A stretch of 64,000 nt of DNA from Chlamydiia bacterium (GTDB lineage Bacteria > Chlamydiota > Chlamydiia > Chlamydiales > GCA-2402025): contig JAUICV010000001.1 in NCBI GenBank assembly GCA_030427725.1, forward strand, positions 669,298 to 733,297. Direction: 5' to 3'. Below the pieces are notes generated by a model that was given only the letters and a program-made list of their open reading frames with translations, searched no databases and had not been told where the DNA came from. Of the stretch, positions 48,505 to 57,375 are shown piece after piece. Within the stretch, counting starts at the first letter, position 1; each line of letters begins with the position of its first letter. The translations under genes and the position numbers were made by a program.

Positions 48505-49926
48505 ATGTCAGCGCCAGTAGCTAAAGAAATTTTTTCAGTTTCCGATTTAAATCGTAGAATTAAACATTTTTTAGAGGCTCAGTTTTACACAGTATACGTT
48601 AAAGGTGAAATAACTAATTTAAAGGTTCAATCATCAGGCCATGCGTATTTCAGTCTAAAAGACGAACATTCTCAAATCTCAGCTGTTATGTTTAAAAGTG
48701 CGTATTCTCAGCTATCAACTCCTTTAAAAGCTGGAGATAAGGTCTTAATTAAAGGACAACTTAACGTCTATCCTCCAAGAGGTTCTTATCAGATTGTTGT
48801 TCAAAAGCTAAGACAGGAAGGTTTAGGAGATTTGCTTTTGAAACTCCACGAACTCAAGGCAAAACTTCAAAAAGAAGGTTACTTTGAGAGCAACATAAAA
48901 AAAAATCTTCCAAAATTCCCTAAAGTTATTGGTGTTATTACAAGCCCAACAGGTTCTGTTATACAAGATATTATTCATGTTCTTTCCAGAAGAGCCAAAG
49001 GATTTACCCTTCTACTAAACCCTGTTAAAGTTCAAGGTGACGGAGCTGAAGGAGAAATTGCCGCTGCAATTGAGGAATTTAATAAAAGCAACCTCGCTGA
49101 TGTATTAATCGTAGGCAGAGGAGGTGGATCTCTAGAAGACTTATGGGCCTTTAATAGCGAAGCTGTAACTCGCGCAATTTATGAATCTAAAATACCTGTT
49201 GTGTCAGCCGTTGGCCATGAAACAGATGTGAGCTTGGCAGACCTAGCTGCAGATGTTAGAGCTCCAACTCCCTCTGCAGCTGCTGAAATTGTTATCAAAG
49301 AGCAATCTGTTCTTATGGATCAGCTTGAAAGAAGTCGGAAAATGTTAGACAGCTATGTTACGAATCTTTTAAACCAAGGAAACTTAAAAATACGCTCGAT
49401 TTTAAAACAACCGGTTTTTTCATCGAGTGAAGCTCTGCTTTTACCTTTTGTTCAAAAACTTGATGAAAAGGTGATCTTTTTTGATCAGCGATCTAAAAAT
49501 GATTTGGAAATGAAAAAACTCCAACTTAATTCAATGGAAAAAAGGTTAAGAGGATATAGCCCTACTCAGATACTAAAATCCCATCTCGAAAAGAAACATT
49601 ATTACAATAGTTCAATAGACAGATCTTTGTCTCAAAAAATTATTCTACACTCTCAGATATTAGATAGCTTAAGAAAGTCTATTGATTCAAAATTTTATGA
49701 AATTTTCAAGTCTCAAAAAGAGCGATTAGACTATCTTAAGAATCTTCTCTCTTCTATAGATCCAAAAAATGTTTTAAAAAAAGGATACTGCATTCCCTTT
49801 GCTGAAAACAAAAATTCCGTTATTATTTCCTCAAACCAGCTATCTGTCGGAGATACTTTAAATTTAAGGTTCTTTGATGGAGAAGTGAAAGCAAAAGTCC
49901 TCAACAAAAAGACCTCTCATGAATGA
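48505..49926 (+). CDS. xseA: Exodeoxyribonuclease VII large subunit
   Basis: With XseB degrades single-stranded DNA in both directions. 473 residues from the ATG at 48505, preferred over the ATG at 48496 because AAGGA abuts the earlier one with no spacing. N-terminal OB fold ([23 protein letters not shown]), catalytic domain with the conserved [17 protein letters not shown] and [25 protein letters not shown], then a long coiled coil. It overlaps xseB by eight bases, and dxs follows directly. Confidence 0.95.
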   Translation: MSAPVAKEIFSVSDLNRRIKHFLEAQFYTVYVKGEITNLKVQSSGHAYFSLKDEHSQISAVMFKSAYSQLSTPLKAGDKVLIKGQLNVYPPRGSYQIVVQKLRQEGLGDLLLKLHELKAKLQKEGYFESNIKKNLPKFPKVIGVITSPTGSVIQDIIHVLSRRAKGFTLLLNPVKVQGDGAEGEIAAAIEEFNKSNLADVLIVGRGGGSLEDLWAFNSEAVTRAIYESKIPVVSAVGHETDVSLADLAADVRAPTPSAAAEIVIKEQSVLMDQLERSRKMLDSYVTNLLNQGNLKIRSILKQPVFSSSEALLLPFVQKLDEKVIFFDQRSKNDLEMKKLQLNSMEKRLRGYSPTQILKSHLEKKHYYNSSIDRSLSQKIILHSQILDSLRKSIDSKFYEIFKSQKERLDYLKNLLSSIDPKNVLKKGYCIPFAENKNSVIISSNQLSVGDTLNLRFFDGEVKAKVLNKKTSHE

Positions 49927-50212
49927 TCAGAATTTTACATTTGAAAAGGCTTACGAGCGTTTAGAAAAGATATTAGAAACTCTAAATAGTGGTGATGTTT
50001 CGTTGGATATCTCCCTAAAGCTTTATGAAGAAGCAGACCAATTAATAAGACTTTGTCAATCCAAACTCGTTGGAGCTGAGCAGAAGATTCAAATGCTTAT
50101 AAAAAACCGTAACGGTTCGCTCTCAAAAACTCCAGAAGGTCAAATTCAAACACAAAACTATCAGGCAGAATCAAATCAGTACGTCAACAGGAACTTACAA
50201 GACAATATATAG
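49919..50212 (+). CDS. xseB: Exodeoxyribonuclease VII small subunit
   Basis: A 97-residue helical protein with the XseB signature [39 protein letters not shown]. It wraps the coiled coil of XseA in the nuclease complex. The C-terminal 30 residues are polar and unusual (longer than the usual ~80). The ATG overlaps the xseA stop and its own stop touches the dxs ATG, so production ratios are probably fixed by coupling. Confidence 0.92.
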   Translation: MNDQNFTFEKAYERLEKILETLNSGDVSLDISLKLYEEADQLIRLCQSKLVGAEQKIQMLIKNRNGSLSKTPEGQIQTQNYQAESNQYVNRNLQDNI

Positions 50213-52114
50213 ATGAGATCATTTTTAAACCGCTTACAATCTCCTGATGAAATTAAACACCTCTCCTATGAGCAGCTTGAAGTTTTAGCTTTTGAAATCA
50301 GAGAACGTATCATTGAAGTCACCTCAAAAGCAGGTGGACATTTAGCATCTAATTTAGGAAATGTTGAACTAACTCTAGCTCTACATAAGGTGTTCAACTC
50401 ACCTAACGATAAACTTATTTTTGATGTATCTCATCAGACGTATACTCACAAACTTCTCACAGGTCGCAATTCTAAGTTTGACACGCTGCGACAGTTTCAA
50501 GGGCTTTCTGGGTTTTCTAGTCCAGATGAGTCCATTCATGATCACTTTTTCGCTGGGCATGCAGGAACAGCTATTTCTTTAGGGCTTGGAATGGCTAAGG
50601 CAAGAGACCTTTCAGATGAAAAGCATTATGTATTGCCGATTATAGGAGATGCTGCACTCACTTGTGGCTTAACCTTAGAAGCCTTAAACAACATTTCCCC
50701 CGACTTAAAGAAATTCATAGTGATTTTGAATGACAATGCTATGTCTATTTCTAAAAATGTTGGGGCTATTACAACAATTTTATCGAGATTTTTCAACTAT
50801 CCAACAGCTAGTAAAATCTATAAGGAAATGGACCATCTAATCTCGAAAACTCCGGGATTTAATAAGATTTTTTCTCATCAAGATCAGAGCACAAGCTCTT
50901 CTTTAAAAAATCTTGTCAGCACAGCGCCTTTCTTTGAGCAGTTTGGTCTCTCCTATGTGGGTCCAGTAGATGGACACGATATTAGACAAGTTGTCAAAGC
51001 TTTAGAAAGTGCTTTAGCTTCAGAAAAACCTGTTCTATTACATGCTTTAACCGTAAAAGGACAAGGCATGCCGAGTGCTATCAAGAATCCAACCACCTAT
51101 CATGGTGTGAAACCTTTTGATCGAGAAACTGGCAAGTTTTTACAAAACACCACAACAAGCCCAACCTTTCCAAAAGTTTTTGGTGAGTTTATGCTAAAGC
51201 TTGCCGATGAGCAAAATAACTTAATCGCAATCACTCCAGCCATGCCTGCAGGTTCTTGTTTAAGCGCGCTTATGGAAAAGCACCCTAAAAGATGTCTAGA
51301 TGTTGGAATTGCAGAAGGACATAGTGTAACTTTAGCCGGGGGGATAGCCAAAGACCTATCTAAAAAAGTAGTTGTAAGTATTTACTCAACTTTTTTGCAA
51401 AGGGCTCTCGACAACCTTTATCATGACGTATGCTTACAAAAAGTTCCTGTTGTTTTCGCAATTGATCGCGGTGGAATGGCAGGTGGCGATGGAGCTACAC
51501 ACAATGGAATCTACGATATTGGTTTTTTAAAAAGCATGCCAAACTTAATTATCGCCCAACCAAGGAATGGCAAAGTTTTAAAAGAGCTTATAAAAAGCTC
51601 TCTTAAATGGAATAATCCAACAGCTATTCGATATCCCAACCTTCCCACATCCGACGAAGAGCCAACATTTGAAAGAGAGGTAGGGAAAGCTGAAATTTTA
51701 AAGCAAGGCAAAGATCTTGCAATTATAGCGCTCGGCCATAAAGTGGACACTGCTTTGCAGGTTAGGGATTTGTTAAAAGAAGAAGGCATTGATGCAAGCG
51801 TTATAGATCCAGTTTTTATTAAACCTCTTGATACAAAACTATTAGACAAGCTTTTCCTAACCCACTCACAAGTTATCACAATTGAAGAACATTCCTTAAA
51901 AGGTGGCTTTGGAGAAAGTGTAAATTCATACATTTTACAAAATAACTATCATCACGTTAAGGTGATTAACGTAGGTATAGATGATACCTTCATTGAACAA
52001 GGCTCTCATTCCCTTTTGTCAAAAGCCTATGGCTTAGATGCAACGAGCATCAAAGATAGAATTGTTGATGAGTTTGCTCTTAAGCGATTAACTTTAACGA
52101 AGACAAAGTCATGA
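50213..52114 (+). CDS. dxs: 1-deoxy-D-xylulose-5-phosphate synthase
   Basis: Thiamine diphosphate enzyme for the first step of the MEP pathway. 633 residues: HLASNLGNVELTLALHKVF, the ThDP motif GDAALTCGLTLEALNN (GDG-like, here GDA), YVGPVDGHD, and the transketolase pyrimidine region with DRGGMAGGDGATHNG. Mutually consistent with ispG and the prenyl synthase in this window. The gene starts at the base after xseB; nadK overlaps its end by four bases. Confidence 0.96.
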   Translation: MRSFLNRLQSPDEIKHLSYEQLEVLAFEIRERIIEVTSKAGGHLASNLGNVELTLALHKVFNSPNDKLIFDVSHQTYTHKLLTGRNSKFDTLRQFQGLSGFSSPDESIHDHFFAGHAGTAISLGLGMAKARDLSDEKHYVLPIIGDAALTCGLTLEALNNISPDLKKFIVILNDNAMSISKNVGAITTILSRFFNYPTASKIYKEMDHLISKTPGFNKIFSHQDQSTSSSLKNLVSTAPFFEQFGLSYVGPVDGHDIRQVVKALESALASEKPVLLHALTVKGQGMPSAIKNPTTYHGVKPFDRETGKFLQNTTTSPTFPKVFGEFMLKLADEQNNLIAITPAMPAGSCLSALMEKHPKRCLDVGIAEGHSVTLAGGIAKDLSKKVVVSIYSTFLQRALDNLYHDVCLQKVPVVFAIDRGGMAGGDGATHNGIYDIGFLKSMPNLIIAQPRNGKVLKELIKSSLKWNNPTAIRYPNLPTSDEEPTFEREVGKAEILKQGKDLAIIALGHKVDTALQVRDLLKEEGIDASVIDPVFIKPLDTKLLDKLFLTHSQVITIEEHSLKGGFGESVNSYILQNNYHHVKVINVGIDDTFIEQGSHSLLSKAYGLDATSIKDRIVDEFALKRLTLTKTKS

Positions 52115-52950
52115 TCATAGCAGTTTTTCCTAACACAAAACATGAGGAAGGCTCCAGCTTAGCTCAAGAAACTGTTCAATTTTTCAAAAAGAAAAACGTC
52201 GAGATTGCAACCATTGATCCGTTTGCAAAAGAGTATAAACTTCCTACACTTGAAGAAGTAGGCTTAGACAATATTGATTTTATAATCTCTATGGGAGGTG
52301 ATGGGACTATATTAAATTTAGCCCATAAGTATCATGCCCTCGATGCCGCGATACTAGGCATAAACCTTGGTCATTTAGGGTTTATGGCAGATGTTCCAGT
52401 CTCTGATCTAATTCCTAGCTTAGAAGATTTTATTGGTGGGCACTATACCATTGAAGATCGCATTATAATTGATGGCCTTAGCCCTCAAAACAAACACTCG
52501 TTTGCTGTAAACGATTATGTAATTCATCGAGGAACAAATCCAAGCCTTATCGAGCTATGCATTTCTTTTGGAGATAAGCTAGTCAATACATTTGAAGCTG
52601 ATGGCATCATTTTATCAACGCCTAATGGATCAACCGCTTACTCACTAGCTGCAGGAGGACCTATTTTAAGCCCTGGCTTGGAAGGAATAGTTATAACCCC
52701 TATATCACCCCATACAATCTCGAATAGGCCTATCGTTATTTCTCCTGATGAAAAAATTTCTGTTGAGTATCTAAGCCCCTATGAACCTATCGATGTTGTA
52801 TCTGATGGTATCGACAGATTCAAGCTTGAAACGGGTGAAACATTTACATTCCAAAAGAGCTCCAAAAGCTTTAAACTCGTCAATTTAAACCGTAGAGATT
52901 ACTTCTCAACCCTGAGAAGTAAGCTTGGGTGGTCCGGAAAACTTCGTTAA
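52111..52950 (+). CDS. nadK: NAD kinase
   Basis: Phosphorylates NAD to NADP. The 279-residue protein carries the family motif SMGGDGTILNLAHKY with the catalytic aspartate, NDYVIHRGTNPSLIEL, the STPNGSTAYSLAAGGPILSPGL segment and SNRPIVISPDEKI. Typical length. Translationally coupled to dxs (ATGA overlap). NADP demand from the MEP and oxidative pentose phosphate pathways is served here. Confidence 0.96.
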   Translation: MIIAVFPNTKHEEGSSLAQETVQFFKKKNVEIATIDPFAKEYKLPTLEEVGLDNIDFIISMGGDGTILNLAHKYHALDAAILGINLGHLGFMADVPVSDLIPSLEDFIGGHYTIEDRIIIDGLSPQNKHSFAVNDYVIHRGTNPSLIELCISFGDKLVNTFEADGIILSTPNGSTAYSLAAGGPILSPGLEGIVITPISPHTISNRPIVISPDEKISVEYLSPYEPIDVVSDGIDRFKLETGETFTFQKSSKSFKLVNLNRRDYFSTLRSKLGWSGKLR

Positions 52951-52958
52951 GATATCTT

Positions 52959-55160
52959 ATGTTTAGCAAACTTAAAACAGCAGATCAGTCGAAAAGCTCT
53001 AAGCACTCGGCTCTGCTAGCTGTATTTTCTCCAGTTTTTTTAACCCTTGTTAGCGTTGTAATATTTTTAAGACTTGGATGGGTCATTTCTGTTAGCACGA
53101 AGCTTGAAGTTTTTTCTATTATTACAATCTCAGTAACGCTGTCTTTGCTAACAGCTCTGTCTATATCTTCCATCTCATCAAACATGAAAATAGGCTCAGG
53201 TGGACTGTATCATATTCTATCCCGCACTTTTGGGATTGAGTTGTCTTCTGCAACGTGCTTACCTCTTTTCGTTGCCCAAAGCTTTACAATTGCTTTTTAC
53301 ATCATGGGGTTTTCTGAGACGATCAAACTGTGCTTTCCTCACATCAACATTCCATTCTTACCAATATCGCTCCTTGTCATTTTAACAGTTATTTCAACTC
53401 TTTTTGAAAAAATGACGTTGAAGATTCAAGCCGTTATTTTTATAATTGTTTCAGCTGCGCTTGTTTCATTTTTTATGGGAAAATCTTTAAGTTTAGAAAA
53501 CACAGAGTCTTTTCAAATCCCAAAGATCCCCTTTTGGACGCTTTTTGCAATCTTTTTTCCGACGGTAACTGGTATTGAAGGCGGGCTTTCGTTTTCAAGA
53601 AGACTAAAAAACCCATCTAAATCCATTCCAAGAGGAATTCTATCTGCTATATTACTTGCCTATTTAGTCTATTTGTCAATTGCCTACGTATTAACCATTA
53701 AAGCTCCGCAAACTACTCTGTATGAAAATAGTCTTGTAATGTCTGCCCTCTCTGCTCTACCAACATTTTTTTTACTAGCTATATGCGTCTCAACGTTATC
53801 AGGGGCTTTATCGATGCTAATAGCCGCTCCAAAAATGTTAAAAGCCCTTTCATCAGATGGTGTTTTACCGAAGCTGTTTTCCAAGGAATTTGGGAAAGGA
53901 TCTGTGTGTTATGCCGCAACACTTCTTTCATTCATTGTAGCTCTCTCTGGGATTACCATTGGAAAGATGAATAGTTTGGCTCCGATCATCACTATGTTTT
54001 TTTTAATCTCTTATTGCATGATTAACTTAGCCACTGCGCTTGAAGCAATGGTTGCCAACCCATCTTGGAGACCTACCTTTAGAGTTTCTTATTCAGTTAG
54101 TTTTTTTGGAGCCCTTCTTTGTATCATTGTGATGTTTATGATCAATCCAGGTGTGACCCTCCTAAGCTTCTTATTTGTCTTTACGCTTTATTTGATCATG
54201 AAAAAAAGACATATTTCAACAAGATGGGACGATTTTAGACACAGCTTACTATTGTTTTTAGCTCGATTTGCTATCTATAAATTAAACTTTCTCAAAGCAA
54301 ATCCTAAAACATGGAGACCTAATCTTTTAGTCTTCGTTGGAGACCCTCTTTTAAGACCACACCTAATATCTTTGACATCAGCTTTAACGCACAATAAAGG
54401 TTTCTTAACCATGGCAAGTATTGTTGATGCCCACGCTGATGTATCCCATGAAACTTTAGAAGCTAAAAAATTATCCTTATATCTAAACAAACTAAGCATT
54501 CCAGCTCTTATTAAAACATATCGAGCAAATAGTCTTTTAGATGGAGTCTCTGCTTTAGTTGAACATTTTGGAATAGGACCGATTACTCCAAATACTATTG
54601 CACTTGGTGCTACCCAAAAGAGAGACAAATTCCCTGCATTTGCAAAAGCTATACAAACAGCTTATAGAAACAAAAAAAACATTCTAATCATCAAAGAATC
54701 TAAAAATAGTCTAGAAGTTATCTTGGATGAGCGTATTGATATTTGGTGGTCTGGAGGAACCAAAAATAATCCCGAGCTAATGCTAGCCTTTGCATTGATG
54801 CTCCAACGATCAAAATCCTTTCAAAAGTGTAAAATTTGTTTAAAAATGGTTGCTTTTGATGAAAATTCGGTCTCTTCTGCTGAAAAAAAACTACTCTCTA
54901 TTACTGAGAAAGCGCGTTTTAATCTTGATGCTAAAGTATACACTCAAGAAAAAGATAAAGATGTGTTTCAAGAAACAATTTCTAAAAGCTCAAAAGACTC
55001 ATCATTAGTTCTTATTGGACTAAGACCGCCTATGCAAAATGAATCAATAGACAGCTACTCTGCCTATTATGAAAGCCTTGTTGAAAAAACAAAAGATCTC
55101 CCTTCAACACTTTTTGTATTAAACGGGGAAGACCTTCCTTTTTACAAAATATTTCATTAA
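52959..55160 (+). CDS. Cation-chloride cotransporter-like (SLC12-type) permease
   Basis: A 733-residue inner membrane transporter of the amino acid-polyamine-organocation superfamily, with about 12 helices (residues 20-440) and a cytoplasmic C-terminal domain (460-730). LAVFSPVFLTLVSVVIFLRLGW and FFPTVTGIEGGLSFSRRLKNPSKSIPRG closely follow SLC12 (NKCC/KCC) signatures, and the C-terminal MLAFALMLQRSKSFQKCKI matches the SLC12 tail. The ATG at 52959 is preferred to the frame start at 52929, which overlaps nadK. Substrate ions cannot be read; bacterial relatives are rarer than animal ones. Confidence 0.82.
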   Translation: MFSKLKTADQSKSSKHSALLAVFSPVFLTLVSVVIFLRLGWVISVSTKLEVFSIITISVTLSLLTALSISSISSNMKIGSGGLYHILSRTFGIELSSATCLPLFVAQSFTIAFYIMGFSETIKLCFPHINIPFLPISLLVILTVISTLFEKMTLKIQAVIFIIVSAALVSFFMGKSLSLENTESFQIPKIPFWTLFAIFFPTVTGIEGGLSFSRRLKNPSKSIPRGILSAILLAYLVYLSIAYVLTIKAPQTTLYENSLVMSALSALPTFFLLAICVSTLSGALSMLIAAPKMLKALSSDGVLPKLFSKEFGKGSVCYAATLLSFIVALSGITIGKMNSLAPIITMFFLISYCMINLATALEAMVANPSWRPTFRVSYSVSFFGALLCIIVMFMINPGVTLLSFLFVFTLYLIMKKRHISTRWDDFRHSLLLFLARFAIYKLNFLKANPKTWRPNLLVFVGDPLLRPHLISLTSALTHNKGFLTMASIVDAHADVSHETLEAKKLSLYLNKLSIPALIKTYRANSLLDGVSALVEHFGIGPITPNTIALGATQKRDKFPAFAKAIQTAYRNKKNILIIKESKNSLEVILDERIDIWWSGGTKNNPELMLAFALMLQRSKSFQKCKICLKMVAFDENSVSSAEKKLLSITEKARFNLDAKVYTQEKDKDVFQETISKSSKDSSLVLIGLRPPMQNESIDSYSAYYESLVEKTKDLPSTLFVLNGEDLPFYKIFH

Positions 55161-55166
55161 GAGATA

Positions 55167-55718
55167 TCACTTTCCAGTATCATGTAAAATCTCATCTAAC
55201 AGATTCCCTTCAGGATCTGCTTCATCAACTGCAAAGACTAAATCGCACAAATCGGTAATCATCTGTTCTATTTCATCAGGTTGCTCTAGCATATCTTTCG
55301 GCTTTATTTCTTCGGGAACTTGAATAGACTCTAACCTTTCTTTAGTCTTCATTAAGGAGTTTCTTAAATAACTAGCTTCAGCCGTCTCTTCTTTTACTTT
55401 TTCGAGCGCATTAATGTAAAAATCCAGCCTGATGAGATGACCTTCTCTTTCGTCAACAAATGTTCTTATACGTGCTGCATCATTCTCCTGACAAGCTCTT
55501 CTAAAACCTCTTAGGGCTTGATTTTCATTGCCAATAAGATCTCTTGTCTGTCTAAACAATTGATCAGTTCTTTTAGTTTCTAAACACAGCTCCATCGAAT
55601 CAGATTCAGCATTTAAACCTTCTTTATTTACCATTTTTGCTTTTTTGCTGGGATTTACCTGCCCCTCACCCTGGAATTGATCGCCCTGATGACATTGTGG
55701 TAAATTGTTGATACTCAT
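55167..55718 (-). CDS. Lineage-specific small protein, family member A (183 aa)
   Basis: Unknown protein in a local family with the next two genes. It begins MSINNLPQCHQGDQ, has the basic patch NPSKKAKM (KKAK matches the monopartite nuclear localisation pattern K-K/R-x-K/R), then a helical core (DQLFRQTRDLIGNENQALRGF, RIRTFVDEREGHLIRLDFYI, SYLRNSLMKTKERLES) and an acidic tail. The core is about 60% identical by eye to the gene at 55779. No signal peptide. Convergent with the permease gene. Confidence 0.65.
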   Translation of the reverse strand: MSINNLPQCHQGDQFQGEGQVNPSKKAKMVNKEGLNAESDSMELCLETKRTDQLFRQTRDLIGNENQALRGFRRACQENDAARIRTFVDEREGHLIRLDFYINALEKVKEETAEASYLRNSLMKTKERLESIQVPEEIKPKDMLEQPDEIEQMITDLCDLVFAVDEADPEGNLLDEILHDTGK

Positions 55719-55778
55719 AATTTTTTTACTCCCTCTTTCAAAATGTTTTAATAAAAGCTATCACTCGATAGGATCTTG

Positions 55779-56213
55779 TTACATCTCATCTAACATATCT
55801 CTAGATCCCATTTCTTCGGGAATTTGAATAGACTCCAATCTTTCTTTAGTCTTCATTAAGGAGTTTCTTATAAAATTAGCTTTAGCAGGTTCTTCCTTTA
55901 CTCTTTCGAGTGCATTAATGTAAAAATCCAGCGAGTCAAGTTGGTGATCTTTAGCACTAACAATTGTTTTTATAAGTGCTACATTATTGCCTTGACAAGC
56001 TTTTCTAAACTTTCTTATGACTTGATTTTCAAAGTTTATTAAATCTCTAGCTTGTCTAAATAAATGATCAGCTTCTGTTGCTTTAAAACGCATCTCATGT
56101 GAATCAGATTCTTCTTGAGCAGCTATTCTTTTAACCTTTTTATCGGGATTGACTTCCCAATCCTCTTGAAACTGACTGCTCTGATCAGATTGCGATAAAT
56201 TGTTAATGCTCAT
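55779..56213 (-). CDS. Lineage-specific small protein, family member B (144 aa)
   Basis: Paralogue of the previous gene: MSINNLSQSDQSSQFQED, patch NPDKKVKR (KKVK), then DHLFRQARDLINFENQVIRKF, SLDFYINALERVKEE and NSLMKTKERLESIQIPEE. It lacks the last ~40 acidic residues of member A, ending at DMLDEM, so it is either a short form or a truncated copy. Its start is only 37 bases beyond the terminator hairpin at 56251-56274, leaving no room for its own promoter downstream of that hairpin. Confidence 0.62.
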   Translation of the reverse strand: MSINNLSQSDQSSQFQEDWEVNPDKKVKRIAAQEESDSHEMRFKATEADHLFRQARDLINFENQVIRKFRKACQGNNVALIKTIVSAKDHQLDSLDFYINALERVKEEPAKANFIRNSLMKTKERLESIQIPEEMGSRDMLDEM

Positions 56214-56250
56214 AATTTTTTTTGCTTCCTATTTCTAAATTTCAATAATA

Positions 56251-56274
56251 AAGGCGTGTAAATATACACGCCTT
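56251..56274 (-). terminator. Terminator or attenuator between family members C and B
   Basis: AAGGCGTGTA (56251-56260), AATA loop, TACACGCCTT (56265-56274), ten perfect pairs. On the minus strand the stem is followed by TTTATTATTG. As it lies between two genes read in the same direction, it may trim expression of the downstream gene (55779-56213) rather than fully end it. Confidence 0.6.
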
Positions 56275-56294
56275 TTACTCTTATTTAAACAATT

Positions 56295-56834
56295 CTAGAA
56301 AATTATATTACCTAAATCAAAATCTAAATCCAGCTTTCCTGCCTCAAGCAAACTACTAAAAAAGGCTACAGCTTTTTCATCAGATAGTTTAGCACATCCT
56401 AAAGCCGAGCAAAGTTCATCCATATCTGTGTCCATCTCATCTTCATCCATTTCTACTTCTTCAAAAGTTGAAATTTCATCTTTTAATCCATCTAGATCTG
56501 GTACTAACTTTTCTGCGCTTGAATGAAAATCTGGATCATCCTGTTGAAGGGCTTGAATACCGTCAGAATATAATGAAAGCTCTTCAACAATTTCAGCTTT
56601 CTCTTTTGTTAAACCTTTAAGAATAACGACATCTCTAGATTCAAGAGCATTCTTATATTTTGATACAAACTGACTTGCTTTTGAAAGAATGTTATTAGCC
56701 CCTTGTACTAAAGCTGAATCAGCAGGTTTTTCTCTTTTTCTGCCAGGACCTACTTCTTCTTCAAAATCTTCACAATCAAGCGCTTCTCTTGGGACCATAG
56801 CCTGCATTTGATCAAATGATAATTTAAAACTCAT
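56295..56834 (-). CDS. Lineage-specific small protein, family member C (179 aa)
   Basis: Unknown protein, more distant relative of members A and B: MSFKLSFDQMQAMV at the start, basic patch GRKREKP (KREK), then a helical core with the same layout (NNILSKASQFVSKYKNALESRD, EIVEELSLYSDGIQAL) and a very acidic tail (FEEVEMDEDEMDTDMDEL, DLDFDLGNIIF). No export signal. The shared order basic patch, helical core, acidic tail is the family feature. Function unknown; a nuclear or DNA-mimic role would be speculation. Confidence 0.6.
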   Translation of the reverse strand: MSFKLSFDQMQAMVPREALDCEDFEEEVGPGRKREKPADSALVQGANNILSKASQFVSKYKNALESRDVVILKGLTKEKAEIVEELSLYSDGIQALQQDDPDFHSSAEKLVPDLDGLKDEISTFEEVEMDEDEMDTDMDELCSALGCAKLSDEKAVAFFSSLLEAGKLDLDFDLGNIIF

Positions 56835-57055
56835 AATTGCCTCTTTATTATTGTTTTTTATTTAGATATTAATAACTAATATTTTAACAATATTAAACTT
56901 TAAATTAAATAATCAATTTACAAACTATTCGCAAAACCCTTTAAATCAAAGACTTATGATTATTAAAAACCATTGCATTATCGAAAGTAAAAAAACATAC
57001 CCTTATAAAACACAAATAAACAAATGTTTAATTCATTTGTTTTACAAAGTCATAT

Positions 57056-57084
57056 TGTAAAGAATGCATGAAGACCCTTATAAT
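57056..57084 (+). promoter_or_regulatory. Promoter of the 74-residue protein gene
   Basis: TTGTAA (57056-57061), 17-base spacer, perfect TATAAT (57079-57084). The start codon at 57115 is 31 bases downstream with AGGGA between. It overlaps the longer open frame from 57064, which is therefore not the gene start. Confidence 0.6.
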
Positions 57085-57114
57085 CCCCGCTTCATGTTTA
57101 ACCAGGGAATAATT

Positions 57115-57339
57115 ATGTCTATAAGAACTATTTCTGATGTAGAAGACGCTAACCCAGCTGATCTTACTAACAAGAGACACAAAGCAGCTGATCCAGCTCT
57201 AGACAGAAAAGAAGCAATTCAATCTGCTGTAGGAAAAGTCTTTCAAGCAGCTCAGGAACAACATAACAAGCCAGGGGCTAAATCTAAACAATTACAAAGA
57301 GAAGCCCTTCTGGCCTATCTTCAAGCTTCAAGAAGCTAG
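57115..57339 (+). CDS. Small protein with KRHK patch, possible fourth family member (74 aa)
   Basis: From ATG 57115, with AGGGA at good spacing and a strong promoter, it encodes MSIRTISDVEDANPADLTNK followed by RHKAADPAL and a helical rest (KEAIQSAVGKVFQAAQEQHN) ending LLAYLQASRS. MSI at the start, NP, then the basic KRHK patch parallel the minus-strand genes at 55167-56834, but it is short and lacks the acidic tail. Function unknown. The ATG at 57064 is rejected because it lies in the promoter. Confidence 0.62.
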   Translation: MSIRTISDVEDANPADLTNKRHKAADPALDRKEAIQSAVGKVFQAAQEQHNKPGAKSKQLQREALLAYLQASRS

Positions 57340-57347
57340 AAGGCCTA

Positions 57348-57375
57348 TCAAGCAGCTATTTTAATAGCTGCTTGA
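57348..57375. terminator. Hairpin between the 74-residue gene and cydB
   Basis: TCAAGCAGCTATT (57348-57360) and AATAGCTGCTTGA (57363-57375), 13 pairs with a TT spacer. It contains the cydB stop (57361-57363) and lies nine bases past the other stop, so it could serve both converging genes. No strong T run on either side. Confidence 0.45.

Noticed and set aside
57064..57114. N-terminal extension of the 74-residue protein
   Set aside because: The stretch holds the TATAAT box and has no ribosome site.
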